Notes under the pieces: model-generated
The model's database searches: none
Told to the model about the DNA's origin: nothing
What the model saw: only the letters and a program-made list of their open reading frames with translations
In this document: positions 33,088 to 48,630 of the stretch, one piece after another
How positions within the stretch are numbered: position 1 is the stretch's first letter
How the letters are laid out: each line of letters opens with the position of its first letter
Source of the DNA: Corticium candelabrum
Taxonomy: Eukaryota > Porifera > Homoscleromorpha > Homosclerophorida > Plakinidae
NCBI RefSeq assembly: GCF_963422355.1
Contig: NC_085089.1
Location: 8,052,552-8,116,551 of the forward strand
Direction of reading: 5' to 3'
DNA: 64,000 bases
Translations under genes and position numbers: made by a program

Positions 33088-33616
33088 CTACAAATCAAAT
33101 GAATGACTTACGAAAATAATCCACACGAACATCCACGGCCAAAAGAGTAAGCAGATGAGAAAATGAAGTAGATGATTTGTCCCATCCCTGAAAATACAAT
33201 AAACGTCTAGGGACACCAAATTTGATTGCAACAGAATGTCCTCTGACCTGCGCTGCACGACGGTAGTGTGCACATACTGTGGCTGAGGTTGTCCGACAAC
33301 GACGACATTACTCTACAATCCCCCAAAACGACAACACCATAGAAGAACAAAAACTATCAAGTCACACAACTACACTTACGGACTGCTGCTGCCCTCCGTA
33401 GGCCTGAGGAGGATAGCCCTGAGGAGGATAACCCTGTGGTGGATAGCCTTGTGGTGGATAGCCTTGTTGCGGTGGATAGCCCTGTGGTGGATAGCCCTGT
33501 GGTGGATATCCCTGTGGAGGGTACCCCTGTGGAGGGTATCCTGGCTGAGGAGGATAGGCTTGAGATGGGTCATCACCCTTCGTCATCTGATCACTGTACG
33601 GCGGAGGTTGGGCCAT
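33088..33616 (-). CDS. PPxY/YPPQ-repeat small membrane protein (copy E)
   Basis: Three exons, 33380-33616, 33248-33312 and 33088-33187, splice in phase for 133 residues. The start MAQPPPYSDQ has a PPPY motif. About nine GYPPQ units follow, then the SNVVVVGQPQPQYVHTTVV linker and the conserved anchor TNHLLHFLICLLFWPWMFV with a short SHSFDL end. It has the same exon structure and phases as copy D, so the two arose by duplication. It is the most upstream copy on this strand. Confidence 0.78.
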
Positions 33617-33948
33617 AACTGCTGTCTCTACAGTGAAAACTAAAACCAGCTAGAACACTCGACGCAACACGGAAGTTGGGTTGCTACGTAAGATGAGTAG
33701 GATGACGAAAACCCCCTCCCCTCGTACCCTGCCTTATTGATCATTCCAGCTAGAGTTATAGCACTTAGACAGTACAATTAGACTAAGCGTACCTTAGAAA
33801 GTAGAGTAGAACGCACACAGGTCGTCTCACACGTTCGGTGTGGTTTGTGCTTCCTTGTGGTGTCTGATTGGTTTGTTCGATCACGTGGATTGTTAACCTA
33901 CTGCGCGTGCGTAGGTCTAGACCTCACGTTTTGCGTCTGCAAACACGA
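33617..33948. promoter_or_regulatory. head-to-head promoter region of copy E and the C19orf47-like gene
   Basis: The 332 bp between divergent start codons contain CTGCGCGTGCGTA near 33901, a variant NRF1-type site, about 40 bp before the + start codon. Confidence 0.4.
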
Positions 33949-36900
33949 ATGTCTTCAGCGAAGCAGTGGACGCTCTTTTTTAAGGAGGCAGGACTGCCAA
34001 GCGGCGTTGCTTTTGAGTAAGTCAGGTCTCTGCAATGTTAGGCCCCCACAGGGTGCCTCTGCTACAACTGTGCAAACTTGAAACATAACTGGGCAAATAT
34101 AGTAGATGTAAGCAGTCCCAGGTGGTGTCAGTTAAATGTTTTTGAAATTGCAGATCTTGATTATGTGTGTTATTTATTATTACATTTGATGTTGTCGTGT
34201 TTACATGTACAAGTAATAGAAATAATAAATAATAAGTAATAGTGACTGCATAGAAATCAATAATTATTGACAAAAAGTTGCGTGTGTACTTTGCAATAAT
34301 GCTGTACGGTCATGAATGCAGACTTAATAACCAGGTTGATGTCTTAGTTATTTGAAGAGTAGTGAGCTGTGTAGTATGTAGAGTATGAAGTGAATTAATT
34401 AACGAAAGGATGTTTGGAGTAAACAAATTCACAGTTAGACTTATTGCTACTGCACTCTAAGTACTATACTTTTTCAAAAGATTTTGATCATATGGCTGGG
34501 GTTTCTAATGTGCAACGTCAAAGCACATGTCGTTTACTTGTGTTTGTATGACCGAGACATTAGTTGCTAGAATGTGAATGTAATGAGGCAAGCCCTGATA
34601 GTATTGTCAACTGTTGATATTGTTGAGATGCAGGATGTAAGGAGGAATCGTTGATGTGGTAGATATTGCCTTTCATGAAAATTGTTGTTGAGTGTTCATG
34701 AGCTTATTTCACTGAAGTGTTTGTTTGGGTACACGACAGGTATGCAGTTATATTCAGTGACAATAGAATGAAAGACGACATGCTAGGAGAGTTAAACAAG
34801 GTAAACATCCATCTTAATCCATGATTTGCAACAGACAGAAAAGGTCATAAGTAAAATGAATTACCATTGGTAAACCCAAACGTACGCGGTAGTGTTCGTA
34901 TTCTGGAGTTGCAACTTGCCAACAGCATCACCCAGCCTGTGATTGTCTTGTGTTGATGGACGTGGAAAATCGTTAGGACACCCATCTGCTCCATTGATCT
35001 TCTCACCACAACGCCACATGAGTGCTAATGATGTAGTGAATAACATAGGGTCGTTGTCAAAGAACTTGTAGGCACTCATAGAACCTTTCTTGTCTTTGAA
35101 TGTGAGACCAGAATTGTCATTGTGATACAGCCCTCTGTTGAAGTAGTAAGCAGACAGAAAAAAGTCTTCAGTTCCAGACGATAGAAACATTTCTTCACCA
35201 TCAATAATAGCTCTGAAGCAAGCTTCTAAATGGCTGTAGTCTTGGCTGTGGGTTGACAAAGTGACTTGATAGAGAGCTCCTGCATTGCCCGAGATATTAG
35301 CCAAAGTGATGAATTGGTATGGAGCTAGGACTTGGTTTACTGTCTTGTATAGATGAAGGCGTGTGTTAGCAGGGAGCTGCAGGTCACCAAGAATAACAGG
35401 ATAATTCTCCACACCACGTATGATGTACCAAAATGCTCCACCTTTGGGATGGGTTGCTGTCACTTTAAGTGATTTTGCGTATGGAATTCGGTAAGTGTTA
35501 TATATGCCTCCATCAGCTTCATGGGCAATTCTGTTTGTTCCCCATGGAATGTTTCCTACTTCTTGTGCTTCACCAGCTCCAATGCCATGAGCGAGAAACA
35601 ACTGGAAATCAAGACTTGCTTCAGTTTCACCATCAATGTAGATTCGAATGCGTGTGTCTTCATTCATTGCCTCACGTCCAGTGAACCACTGTTCAGTAAT
35701 CACTCCAGGCCCTGTTGAACGGCTGTACAGTATTTTCTCTTTATTTGAAGCCAAAGAACCGCCTTTGATAGCAGAAGAGAAGGATTTCATATTGGGTGTT
35801 ACCTGCACGTAGCCCCATGCTGCTGCTAGCAACATTGCAGACAAACTTACAGATGCTACTATTGCAGCCATGTTGAGTAGCTGTGATTTGTCACGTGACT
35901 ATTAGTGATGCTAATATCATCCTACGCATGTGTAGTGAGTTGTGTTTGTATTGGTGGCAGGAACTTCTTGGCGACATGGGAATTAAGAAAATAGGTGACG
36001 TGTTGTCCATACTCAGACACTCGAAAGCAGTTCATGCAGAGGTGAGTGTCTCCTATATTTTAAGAAAGATGAGCAATATGAACAGACATTGATTCCAGAT
36101 AGGCAGACAAATAATGTTACAAAGAGAACAATAGGTATAGTCTCAGTACACGTGCATGGAAGAAATTGAGTCATTTAGTTATATGGTTTCACTAAGTCCT
36201 AATAGACTAGATCATGGCGTTTGTTACAGCAAGAAAGACAGAAGTCGGCCAGCTTGCTGTCAGAGAAGGTAGGAGTAAGAACTTCCGCTCTTGTTAGTCC
36301 ACTTCCATCATTAGATTCAGAGCAGCAACAGATAATTCAGACTCAATCGCCAGAACGCTCTGTATCTAATGGATCGAGAACGACACTGAGTATGCATGCT
36401 AATGGAGACTGTGGCACCACTTCTCTCCATTGAGTTTGTTTGTAGGTGGTTTTAGCGACACTTGGCTAAGGTCAGACGTTCACAGGTTAAAAGAATTGTC
36501 TAGCGAGAGCATGGGAATGGAAAAACGACGTCAGATAGTGCCTCCACGTAAAGCAAAAGCAGCAGTACCAATACAAGAAATAGACCTAAGGCGAGACAAC
36601 AGCTACAGGCTATAGGGCTGGAAATAATGGTCATGGCTTTGTCTACAGGAATTCAAAGAGAATGACAGAAGCGGAAGATGCTGGTGACTACGTGGTGAAA
36701 ATGCCGAGAGGCACAACAGCTAAGACGAGACGTGTACTACAAATGCAGTCGACCCAGAAATCTCCAGGTGAGCTTGATTCACAAGTGATTCAATAGAGAC
36801 ATAAACATACTGTATTGAAATACTTCAGATGTCTTTGGACGCTTAGGGGATTCACTTTGGGCAATAGACCGAGGCCAGTCCAGCACTAAAGCCGTGAAGG

Positions 36901-37115
36901 TACGGAATGAGGACAGTGCAGCATCAAACTCGGTCTTTACTCGATTAGGACATACAAGCAGTAAAGCTCAAGCGGTGGGTCAACGACGTGTTGAAGCGTC
37001 AGGAGGACGTCAAGTGGGGGTTGGAACCGTATCCCCCACTGTTCCTGCTAAAACACAGCAGCGGAGGGTACTGCAGACGCGTGAGACATCAGTGTTTGAC
37101 CGCCTTGGAACGTAG
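33949..37115 (+). CDS. C19orf47-type SAM-like domain protein
   Basis: Seven exons: 33949-34016, 34740-34800, 35961-36041, 36230-36389, 36446-36608, 36649-36767 and 36829-37115, giving 312 residues. The N-terminal SAM/HNF-like domain reads WTLFFKEAGLPSGVAFEYAV, FSDNRMKDDMLGELNKELLG, then IKKIGDVLSILRHSKAVH, matching vertebrate C19orf47. The basic middle leads to YVVKMPRGTTAKTRRVLQ, and the C-terminus has three FxRLG motifs (DVFGRLGD, SVFTRLGH, SVFDRLGT), a recurring short motif of this family. Function is not established. The exon 5/6 junction needs a GC donor and a 40-nt intron, the only arrangement I found that keeps phase. Intron 2 (34801-35960) contains an antisense gene. Confidence 0.82.
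34861..35871 (-). CDS. intronless DUF2961 / GH172-like secreted protein, nested in another gene's intron
   Basis: A single uninterrupted frame of 336 residues, on the opposite strand inside intron 2 of the C19orf47-like gene. A hydrophobic N-terminal segment (SVSLSAMLLAAAWGYVQV) looks like a signal peptide. Family signatures include WFTGREAMNEDTRIRIYIDG, FLAHGIGAGE, the beta-sandwich region GGAFWYIIRG, and the highly conserved SSGTEDFFLSAYYF. DUF2961 was assigned to glycoside hydrolase family 172 (fructofuranosidase/difructose-anhydride and arabinan-active enzymes in bacteria). The length is close to the family core. In an animal genome full of short introns, an intronless gene of a mainly microbial family suggests lateral gain or retroposition (inference). 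Confidence 0.85.
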   Translation of the reverse strand: MAAIVASVSLSAMLLAAAWGYVQVTPNMKSFSSAIKGGSLASNKEKILYSRSTGPGVITEQWFTGREAMNEDTRIRIYIDGETEASLDFQLFLAHGIGAGEAQEVGNIPWGTNRIAHEADGGIYNTYRIPYAKSLKVTATHPKGGAFWYIIRGVENYPVILGDLQLPANTRLHLYKTVNQVLAPYQFITLANISGNAGALYQVTLSTHSQDYSHLEACFRAIIDGEEMFLSSGTEDFFLSAYYFNRGLYHNDNSGLTFKDKKGSMSAYKFFDNDPMLFTTSLALMWRCGEKINGADGCPNDFPRPSTQDNHRLGDAVGKLQLQNTNTTAYVWVYQW

Positions 37116-37303
37116 GGTATTTTATAGAGTTTGGTTGAGTTGTATGCAGTTAACAGTACACCATTAGTGCACTTCTTTCTATACGTTGTAGCGTGTAGAT
37201 AGTTTGAAGACCAATTGTAGACAACTAAGAAGTTTTATCGAGGCTTACAGTCAGTTCCATTAGACAGAACTGTTTTCAACAGTCTATGTCCACATACAGA
37301 ATG

Positions 37304-39096
37304 TCAATGACGAGTGTACCGCCAGAACACCAATGCTACAGCAACAAGCACCAAACCACCCAGAACAAAATGCTTTCTGTACATTCCTTGTACAGGTGCT
37401 GAAACCTGTAAGTAAGACAGTCAGTGTTACACCCAAGCACACACATGCGCATGCACACACACATTGTGAGACAAATGTTTGTGACCTTATAGTCTTGTAC
37501 TTCTTCTGGTGGGTTAGGTGCAACACCTTTCTTGATGAGAAGAGTAATTTGTTCTTTTGACTTGTGGAATAGTTGCACAGCTTCGAAGTGCTTCACACGC
37601 TGTACATTTTCACCATTTATCTGCAGCAAGATTATCATAATCATGCTCACTTGTACACCTCACTCTTGTATTATCTTTCAGACTGAATACTAAAATAGCC
37701 ATCCTAAAACATCTCTCTCTTGTCTGTTTACATGCACATGTAGGTATGACATCCGTAGAATTATAAAGCAATGGTCAAGCCCACTACCTAGGTATTGGCC
37801 ACCTCTCTGAAACTGTCATGAGTTTACTGTAAACAGAAAGAAATGAATTTTCAATGCCAAAGACACTACAGGGATTTTGTATGCTGAAGAATAAGTTAAC
37901 TATAAAGTTTGCATAATCAAGTGGGGAGTCAACTGAACACAGTATGAACACAGTATATATGTCCATACATCTGCTTAATTGCTTACTTAAGAAATAACAG
38001 CCCTCTAAGTGGTGACCATTTTAATGGTCATGGCGACTGAATTATTCAGATGGCAACTACTCATGAACTGTTAGCTGCCGGTGGCCAGTTGAAGCACTTT
38101 TAATTCTATATAACACAGACAAAGCCGCTGAGATAATTAAACACTGGGAACACGTCATGCAGACTTCACCCAACAGGTATGGAATCTCTCTGTGGCTATG
38201 TTGTAACAAAAAGCAGTAGCACTAATTAGACAAGAAATGGAGGAGATGTCGGTGGTGCTTAGGTGACATATTGTTTTGCACTAGTCTTGCGTAGCCAGAC
38301 CCTTCCCACCGCGTCATACTTCCACATGAATCCGATATAAGATGTATCATGTAGTAAATCTAAAGGATTGAACAAACTGCGTTGGAAGCATTGGGCACAG
38401 TGCACACAGGTAGTGCGCAGTGGCTGGACATCATTCCAGGTCACAAAAACCTGCACCACTTGGATCCTGCATAAAGTCTTGTCTGTCTAAACAGCCAATG
38501 AGCCATGATGGTGCATGTAAGCACGTTTGCTTCCAGTGCCTTCAAGACACCTTATCAACCAGACTAATCTGGTTGAGCATGACACATAATACTAACAGTA
38601 ATAACTGACTGACTGACTTTCAAAACAGAGAAATATTATCTTGATTATTTTATCTCCTAGACAAGTGGGAAATCTCTGAATTACATTTCTATGTTAATAA
38701 TTAAACCAGCAAATCTCGTCTCATCACCTCTAGAATCTGATCGCCTCGTTGTAAACGCCCATCTCTTGCTGCAGCACCATCCGGTTTGATTGTTGTAACG
38801 AAGATGCCAGGGTCATCAGGCAAATATCGATTGTCAACACCGCCACGAATGTTAAAGCCCAAGCCTATATAAACACCCAGTTCATCAGCCTTGCCTATCA
38901 TCAGTCTCATAGCAGATCCCACCTCTCTCTCTCTTGTCGAGAATGACTTCCACTACCTCTTTTTCCGGTTGGGGCTCCTCTTCTGAAATGCCTGCATCGT
39001 AATTCTAAGCGAGAAAAATAGAAGGAAAACATTAAGCCAAGCTTGAAGCGACTATAACAAGAAACAAGAAATCCTCACTCCGGAGTCGTCGGACAT
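37304..39096 (-). CDS. SYNJ2BP: synaptojanin-2-binding protein (OMP25), tail-anchored PDZ protein
   Basis: Five exons: 39079-39096, 38923-39004, 38728-38864, 37486-37620 and 37304-37405, in phase, 157 residues (145 in human). One PDZ domain: [19 protein letters not shown], then [36 protein letters not shown] and [17 protein letters not shown]. The C-terminus has one membrane span, [16 protein letters not shown], followed by the basic end RYTRH, the pattern of a mitochondrial outer-membrane tail anchor. The human protein tethers synaptojanin-2, RRBP1 and other PDZ ligands to mitochondria. The 1.1-kb intron contains several small palindromes but no gene. It shares a short upstream region with the SR protein gene. 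Confidence 0.88.
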
Positions 39097-39227
39097 GCCG
39101 AATGATGCAACTGCGCATGCGCAAAACTGCTTTCTGCATCGTGGTGGCCGGCTGACAAGCTGCACTTGTGGTAGGTTCATGCGCGCGTTTAACGTCGAGC
39201 GATGACTAACGTGTTGTGGTATAGGCT
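39097..39227. promoter_or_regulatory. head-to-head promoter of SYNJ2BP and the SR protein gene with a perfect NRF1 palindrome
   Basis: The two start codons are 131 bp apart. CTGCGCATGCGCA at 39111-39123 is a full NRF1-type palindrome. Bidirectional use is inferred. Confidence 0.6.
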
Positions 39228-42200
39228 ATGGCGAGAGTCTATGTGGGCCGTTTGAGCTACGACGTACGAGAACGCGATCTTCAGCGTTTTTTCCGCGGTT
39301 TCGGTCGCATCCGAGAAATCAACGTGAAGAACGGATTCGGATTTGTGGTAGGTATGATGTAAGGCTGCGCAACTCGACGTGGCTGACTGTGTGTGACCGT
39401 GGCAGGAGTTTGACGACCCTCGCGACGCAGACGATGCCGTCTACGAGATGAATGGTCGTGACTTGCTAGGAGAACGGTAATTTTCTTTATACTATGCGTT
39501 GGGTTTGATATCTGTGCGTCTGCGCAGTGACGCGACTAGCCTCGCATCCAGGCCCTCGTGCGCGGCTGGAGAGGGTTTGGGTGTACGAGGTTACGTGACA
39601 ATTTGTTTGTCTTAGTGATTACTGTGACATTTTTGTGCTGTCTGTATCTTCATGGTTTACTTATTTTCTTTGCCATTTTGTTCAGCGTTCTAGTTGAGCA
39701 TGCACGTGGTAGCAGAGGAGGGTCAAGGTACAGCAGTGGTGGAGGTGGCGGCGGCGGTGGCGGCGGCGGCAGTGCACCATACATGAGAGGCAATAGACCG
39801 TAAGGCGTGAGAAATCACTGTGTCTGTGACGTCAATGTGAGTAGTGCAAACTTTAGGAGAGACAAATACGGACCTCCTCTACGCACAGACTACAGACTGA
39901 TTGTTGACAATCTCTCGAGCAGAACAAGCTGGCAGGTAGGACCATCTGACGATATCTTGTAAACTTAGCTTTTTTAAAATTAAACAAACTAAAATTGCGG
40001 TTGATTGTGTGATGTTGACTTAATTTATCTTGGGTCAACATAACCTTTTAGTGAAGTAACTAATTCTGATACACTAATTTTCTTCATTTTTGACTTCAAC
40101 TTAATTTTAATGATTCTGATTTTTTACAGTTAGAAAATGCAGCTCCCCATTAGATAGTCAATATACTGACAAGTTTCTCTAACAGTGTCTGACCTTTCTA
40201 TCGTACATGCTGAAAGATATAGACAAGTTAAATTAAGACACTCTTGTGAGTGTGATCTCCTGCACGACCGAGTTCTAAGAGTTAAGAGCTTGTGAGCATG
40301 TAGATTAATCTTCCTACTCTAATCAGTGCCTTTGTGCACAAGTATGATATATTAGTGTTACATGCAGTTTTGATGTCATAACTTTTAGTTGTGTGTCTTA
40401 GTTTCTATTGATTTGTGTTTCAATTTGTTAGTGTGATAGTAATTCACCATTTTAATGATTAGTTTAACTCTTGTGGTAAAACTGGTTTAGTAGAATGGGG
40501 GAGATACCAAAACCTGTTATCTCCATGAAAAGATTATGTGTGTCACATCATGAAGGTAGCATCGATGATCGCCAGTGAGCCATGTCATTCACGTGATCAT
40601 TCATTTAAAAGCACCTGTACGAACGGTTGCATCATATTGCTGCTGTTTGGTGAAATTTGCCACCAAATGAGTGCAGTCGAGCTCCATTGTATGTCTAGTT
40701 TCCACAAATTTCCAACATACAGGGTATAGTGAAGTAACATAATATACTGCCTACATGTTTAGGAGGCCTCTCTTTGAATTGGTTGATGTTTGAAAAGAGC
40801 TAAACTCATTTGCTCATAGTGTGGACTCACTTGACACTGCTCTCAGTGTGATGTTCTCTGCACTTTAATTAAATAATTGCATTGATGATATTACTCTCCA
40901 TGTGGGTTACCCACGTTCGTCTTCTTCACTGTGAAGGAATGTGTCAAGATGGACCACAGGCTGTACCGTTAAAACAAATTCTACTGTCTTGCTGGTTAAC
41001 GTATGTTGCTTGAATATCGGTGCTTATTGAGTGTGGCCTTGTTGTAGTTATTGTTGTTTTCAGAGTTTGAGCTATGATGTTCAGTCTTCTCTAGTTGTGT
41101 GTGTGTAGAGTGTAAGGTTTATTGAGCTATGTTGGTGGGCTGTTGCAGGTGTCCTTCTTTTTTATTGATTTTGCTCATTTTCGTCTTACAGTTGGATAGC
41201 TATTGTTGAGGGTGGCGTGTGTGACTGTGACTGTGACTGGTTGTTCTCTCTCTGTGATGTCTGCATGGGCTGACGACAGGGACATGCTGGTCTGACGGTG
41301 GCCTCTGTTAAAGTACTGCCTGAGGACTGGTCCAAGCTCCACTGAATTCTGACCTTTCTATTGACTGGCTCATACACTTACTGCATGGTGGTGATGCCTA
41401 AATGGTGAATCTGGTCAGCAGCAGCTGGAGATTGTGAGAAATTCGAACGCCAGAAGCGTTCTATTTTTTGTATGTTGTCAGCTCACACTGACTGTAGGTT
41501 GTTATTGTCTTTGATCTTTGATGTGGTATGGGGTCAACCCATTCATCGATGCACCTCTAATTGATCTGTGGCCCATCCAACGCATTGTCTGTGCTGTCTA
41601 AGACGAATCGTCGTTCAATAATGTTATGAGCAGCCTCTGGTGTTTGTTTTTTGACATATTTTGCTTAACGCTCATTTGACTTTGTGTCTCGCAGGATCTG
41701 AAGGATTACTGCCCGTACTCTTGCCGATGAATTGAGATGACTGTTTGCTTGTGTTTGCAGGATTTGAAGGATTACTGCCGTACGGCTGGTTGTGAGGTGA
41801 CATACGCTGATGCACACAAACAACGAGTCGGAGAAGCGTAAGGCATGCCTATTGGTTATACAGAAAGGAGGATGGATGGTCGCGTTTGTAGGGTTATTGA
41901 CTTTGCATCTAAGGATGACATGAAGCGTGCTCTCCGCAAGCTGGATGGCACCGAACTGAATGGAAAGAGAATCACCTTGCAATCGGAGGTAAATAGGTGT
42001 GGAGTCGTTATGCTGTTGTTTGATGTACGATTGTCTTCGTCAACCTTTGTCTCAGTTACCTGTCACGTGTTCTTGGTTTAATTAATTAATTAATGGACAT
42101 AGCTGGTATGTATGTGTGTCCAGCAATGATCTGGACGGGTATCTCGTTATTTCCTTTTCCGTTGTTGTACGTTGTTTGACTCTGATTGTTCCTACCACCT

Positions 42201-42534
42201 TGCAACACTCCTTATGATCTAATGACTTGTGAATTGTTAGGACAAGAGAGCTTCCTCGAGGTCCAGGTCTAGGTCACGAAACCGTAGCAGGTGTGACATG
42301 AATATTATGATGCAGTCTTCAGTTGTGATTCAAATGATGTCTGGCAGGTCACCGCGTCGTTCTCGTTCTTATTCTCGTTCCCGATCAAGGAGTGCGTCGG
42401 CCAACAAGAAGTCTCCCTCACGGTCCAAGTCACGTTCAGTGTCTCCTGCACGTTCTCCTTCACCAAGGCAAGAGTCAAGGTCGAGGTCGAGGTCTCCTGC
42501 TGAAGCAGAAGAGGATGGAGATGTAGAGCAATGA
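39228..42534 (+). CDS. two-RRM SR splicing factor (SRSF4/5/6 type)
   Basis: Eight exons: 39228-39347, 39406-39476, 39686-39799, 39857-39935, 41761-41837, 41892-41988, 42241-42290 and 42348-42534, giving 264 residues. RRM1 has RNP2 VYVGRL and RNP1 NGFGFVEF. A Gly run and a short Arg-rich linker follow. The second, atypical RRM contains [28 protein letters not shown] and [12 protein letters not shown], with SWQDLKD, the hallmark of SR-protein pseudo-RRMs. The C-terminus is an Arg-Ser domain. SR proteins bind exonic enhancers and promote splice-site choice. The 1.8-kb intron 4 contains an alternative exon-like copy of the next exon ending in a stop (41695-41730). Confidence 0.93.
41695..41730 (+). 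other. possible poison exon: truncated copy of SR-protein exon 5
   Basis: Directly after an acceptor (CTCGCAG), the sequence GATCTGAAGGATTACTGCC repeats the start of the real exon 5 at 41761 (GATTTGAAGGATTACTGCC). It then diverges and reaches an in-frame TGA at 41728-41730. Use of this acceptor would end translation inside RRM2. Confidence 0.6.
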
Positions 42535-42577
42535 TTGGGTGTATTAGATAGAACAAGAACAGTGACTTCTTGTCTGT

Positions 42578-42820
42578 TTACATATTCATGTCGTCTTGTT
42601 TCCATGATGCTCTAAACAAAATCGATGTATGTGGGTGTACATTTGTGTCAGAATGGTTCTTAGCAAAAGGGGCAATAATAGGTGACACCTTTGATCGTTC
42701 TCTTCCATAATACCTCGCCTGTTGGATGATGTCTAGTGCCAATTGAGCTGTGTGCATAACAATTGGTATGACAGAGTCGGGAGGATTCATGCAATGAAAT
42801 GTGTGGGTATATGGAAAGAG
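42578..42820 (-). other. orphan exon-like open frame
   Basis: After an acceptor-like TTAG, a - strand frame reads LFPYTHTFHCMNPPDSVIP then IVMHTAQLALDIIQQARYY and continues to a stop at 42578. The composition looks coding. It lies downstream of the UGP2 stop and antisense to the SR-protein 3' region. I do not recognise it and see no partner exons. Confidence 0.3.
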
Positions 42821-42968
42821 CCTAATGACATGACATTACAATGCAATATGATCATGATCACTCTCACAGTCAATAAATCTTATATCACAACTGTGTAAGA
42901 AATTATTAAACCTTGTGGCTTGTCAGTCAATGTGTGCATCACATCAAGTCCAACCTTATTGCCATAGT

Positions 42969-47762
<4,794 letters not shown>

Positions 47763-48630
47763 TGTTCGCTATGTACAGAGGAAGTGCATCCGGGACAGTT
47801 CGAGGCTAGGTAGTGGTCATTGTGTTGTGCACGTGACATGCACGGTTTTCGGACGTGAATTTCACGGTGTCTACACGTGGGAAAAGAGTAGAGCTAACTT
47901 TTCTATATATACACTATACCTTTCCGGCACTTATTTATGTTTATGTTAGTGTTACTGACACTGCAATTTGCAAAGAGACGTTTATTCACTGCGCATGCGT
48001 AAATCGCACAGTGTGATGTGGGGGTAACATTTTTTCGAATGGTCCGTTTCTAGCTGGTGGATATTGGTGCCAGGCGATACGGCTAAAGTATGTCCTCTTG
48101 TTCAAATAAGTTCACATAGTAGACTGGCTTCTAGTACCTAGCTATGGTTTTAGAAAAATCAACAGTAATCATGCAGAAGGTAGTTGCCTCACATTTGATT
48201 TGCGAGTGGTGTCAGCACGTTACCTTGACTGATATAAAGCTTACTATAACTGATGTTGATCAGCTGGCAAATCTCATATGAATCTCATATGAAAACTTAT
48301 TTTTATAGTTTTGCTAGAAAATTTATTAATTAAGATATGTACATGGTAGTAAAACATGGTTCAACTGAATGCTACTTGGCTCAGTTTTGTGCACGTGAGT
48401 ACTAGGTAACTAAATAGTTAAACCAAAGAGAACAATTAGTTCTATCAAACATGACATACCTGCACCAAAAACGTACCTACTGCTTCCTCTCTTGCTGGTT
48501 TTCTCACGTGCTGGTTTCCTCACGTGCTGAAGGGCCCTTGCACGTGGTCTTTAATTAGTTAACAAGGAAACAACAAGTTTGTGCTTGGTTGTAGAGTCAG
48601 CCAGGAGCTGGCAATTAGGTGATCACATTT
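47763..48630. promoter_or_regulatory. divergent upstream region of UGP2 and receptor 1, with an NRF1-type site
   Basis: ACTGCGCATGCGT at 47988-48000 lies about 230 bp before the UGP2 start. The half near 48500 has a duplicated CTCACGTGCTG motif (48504-48536), E-box-like, before receptor 1. No coding region. Confidence 0.4.
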
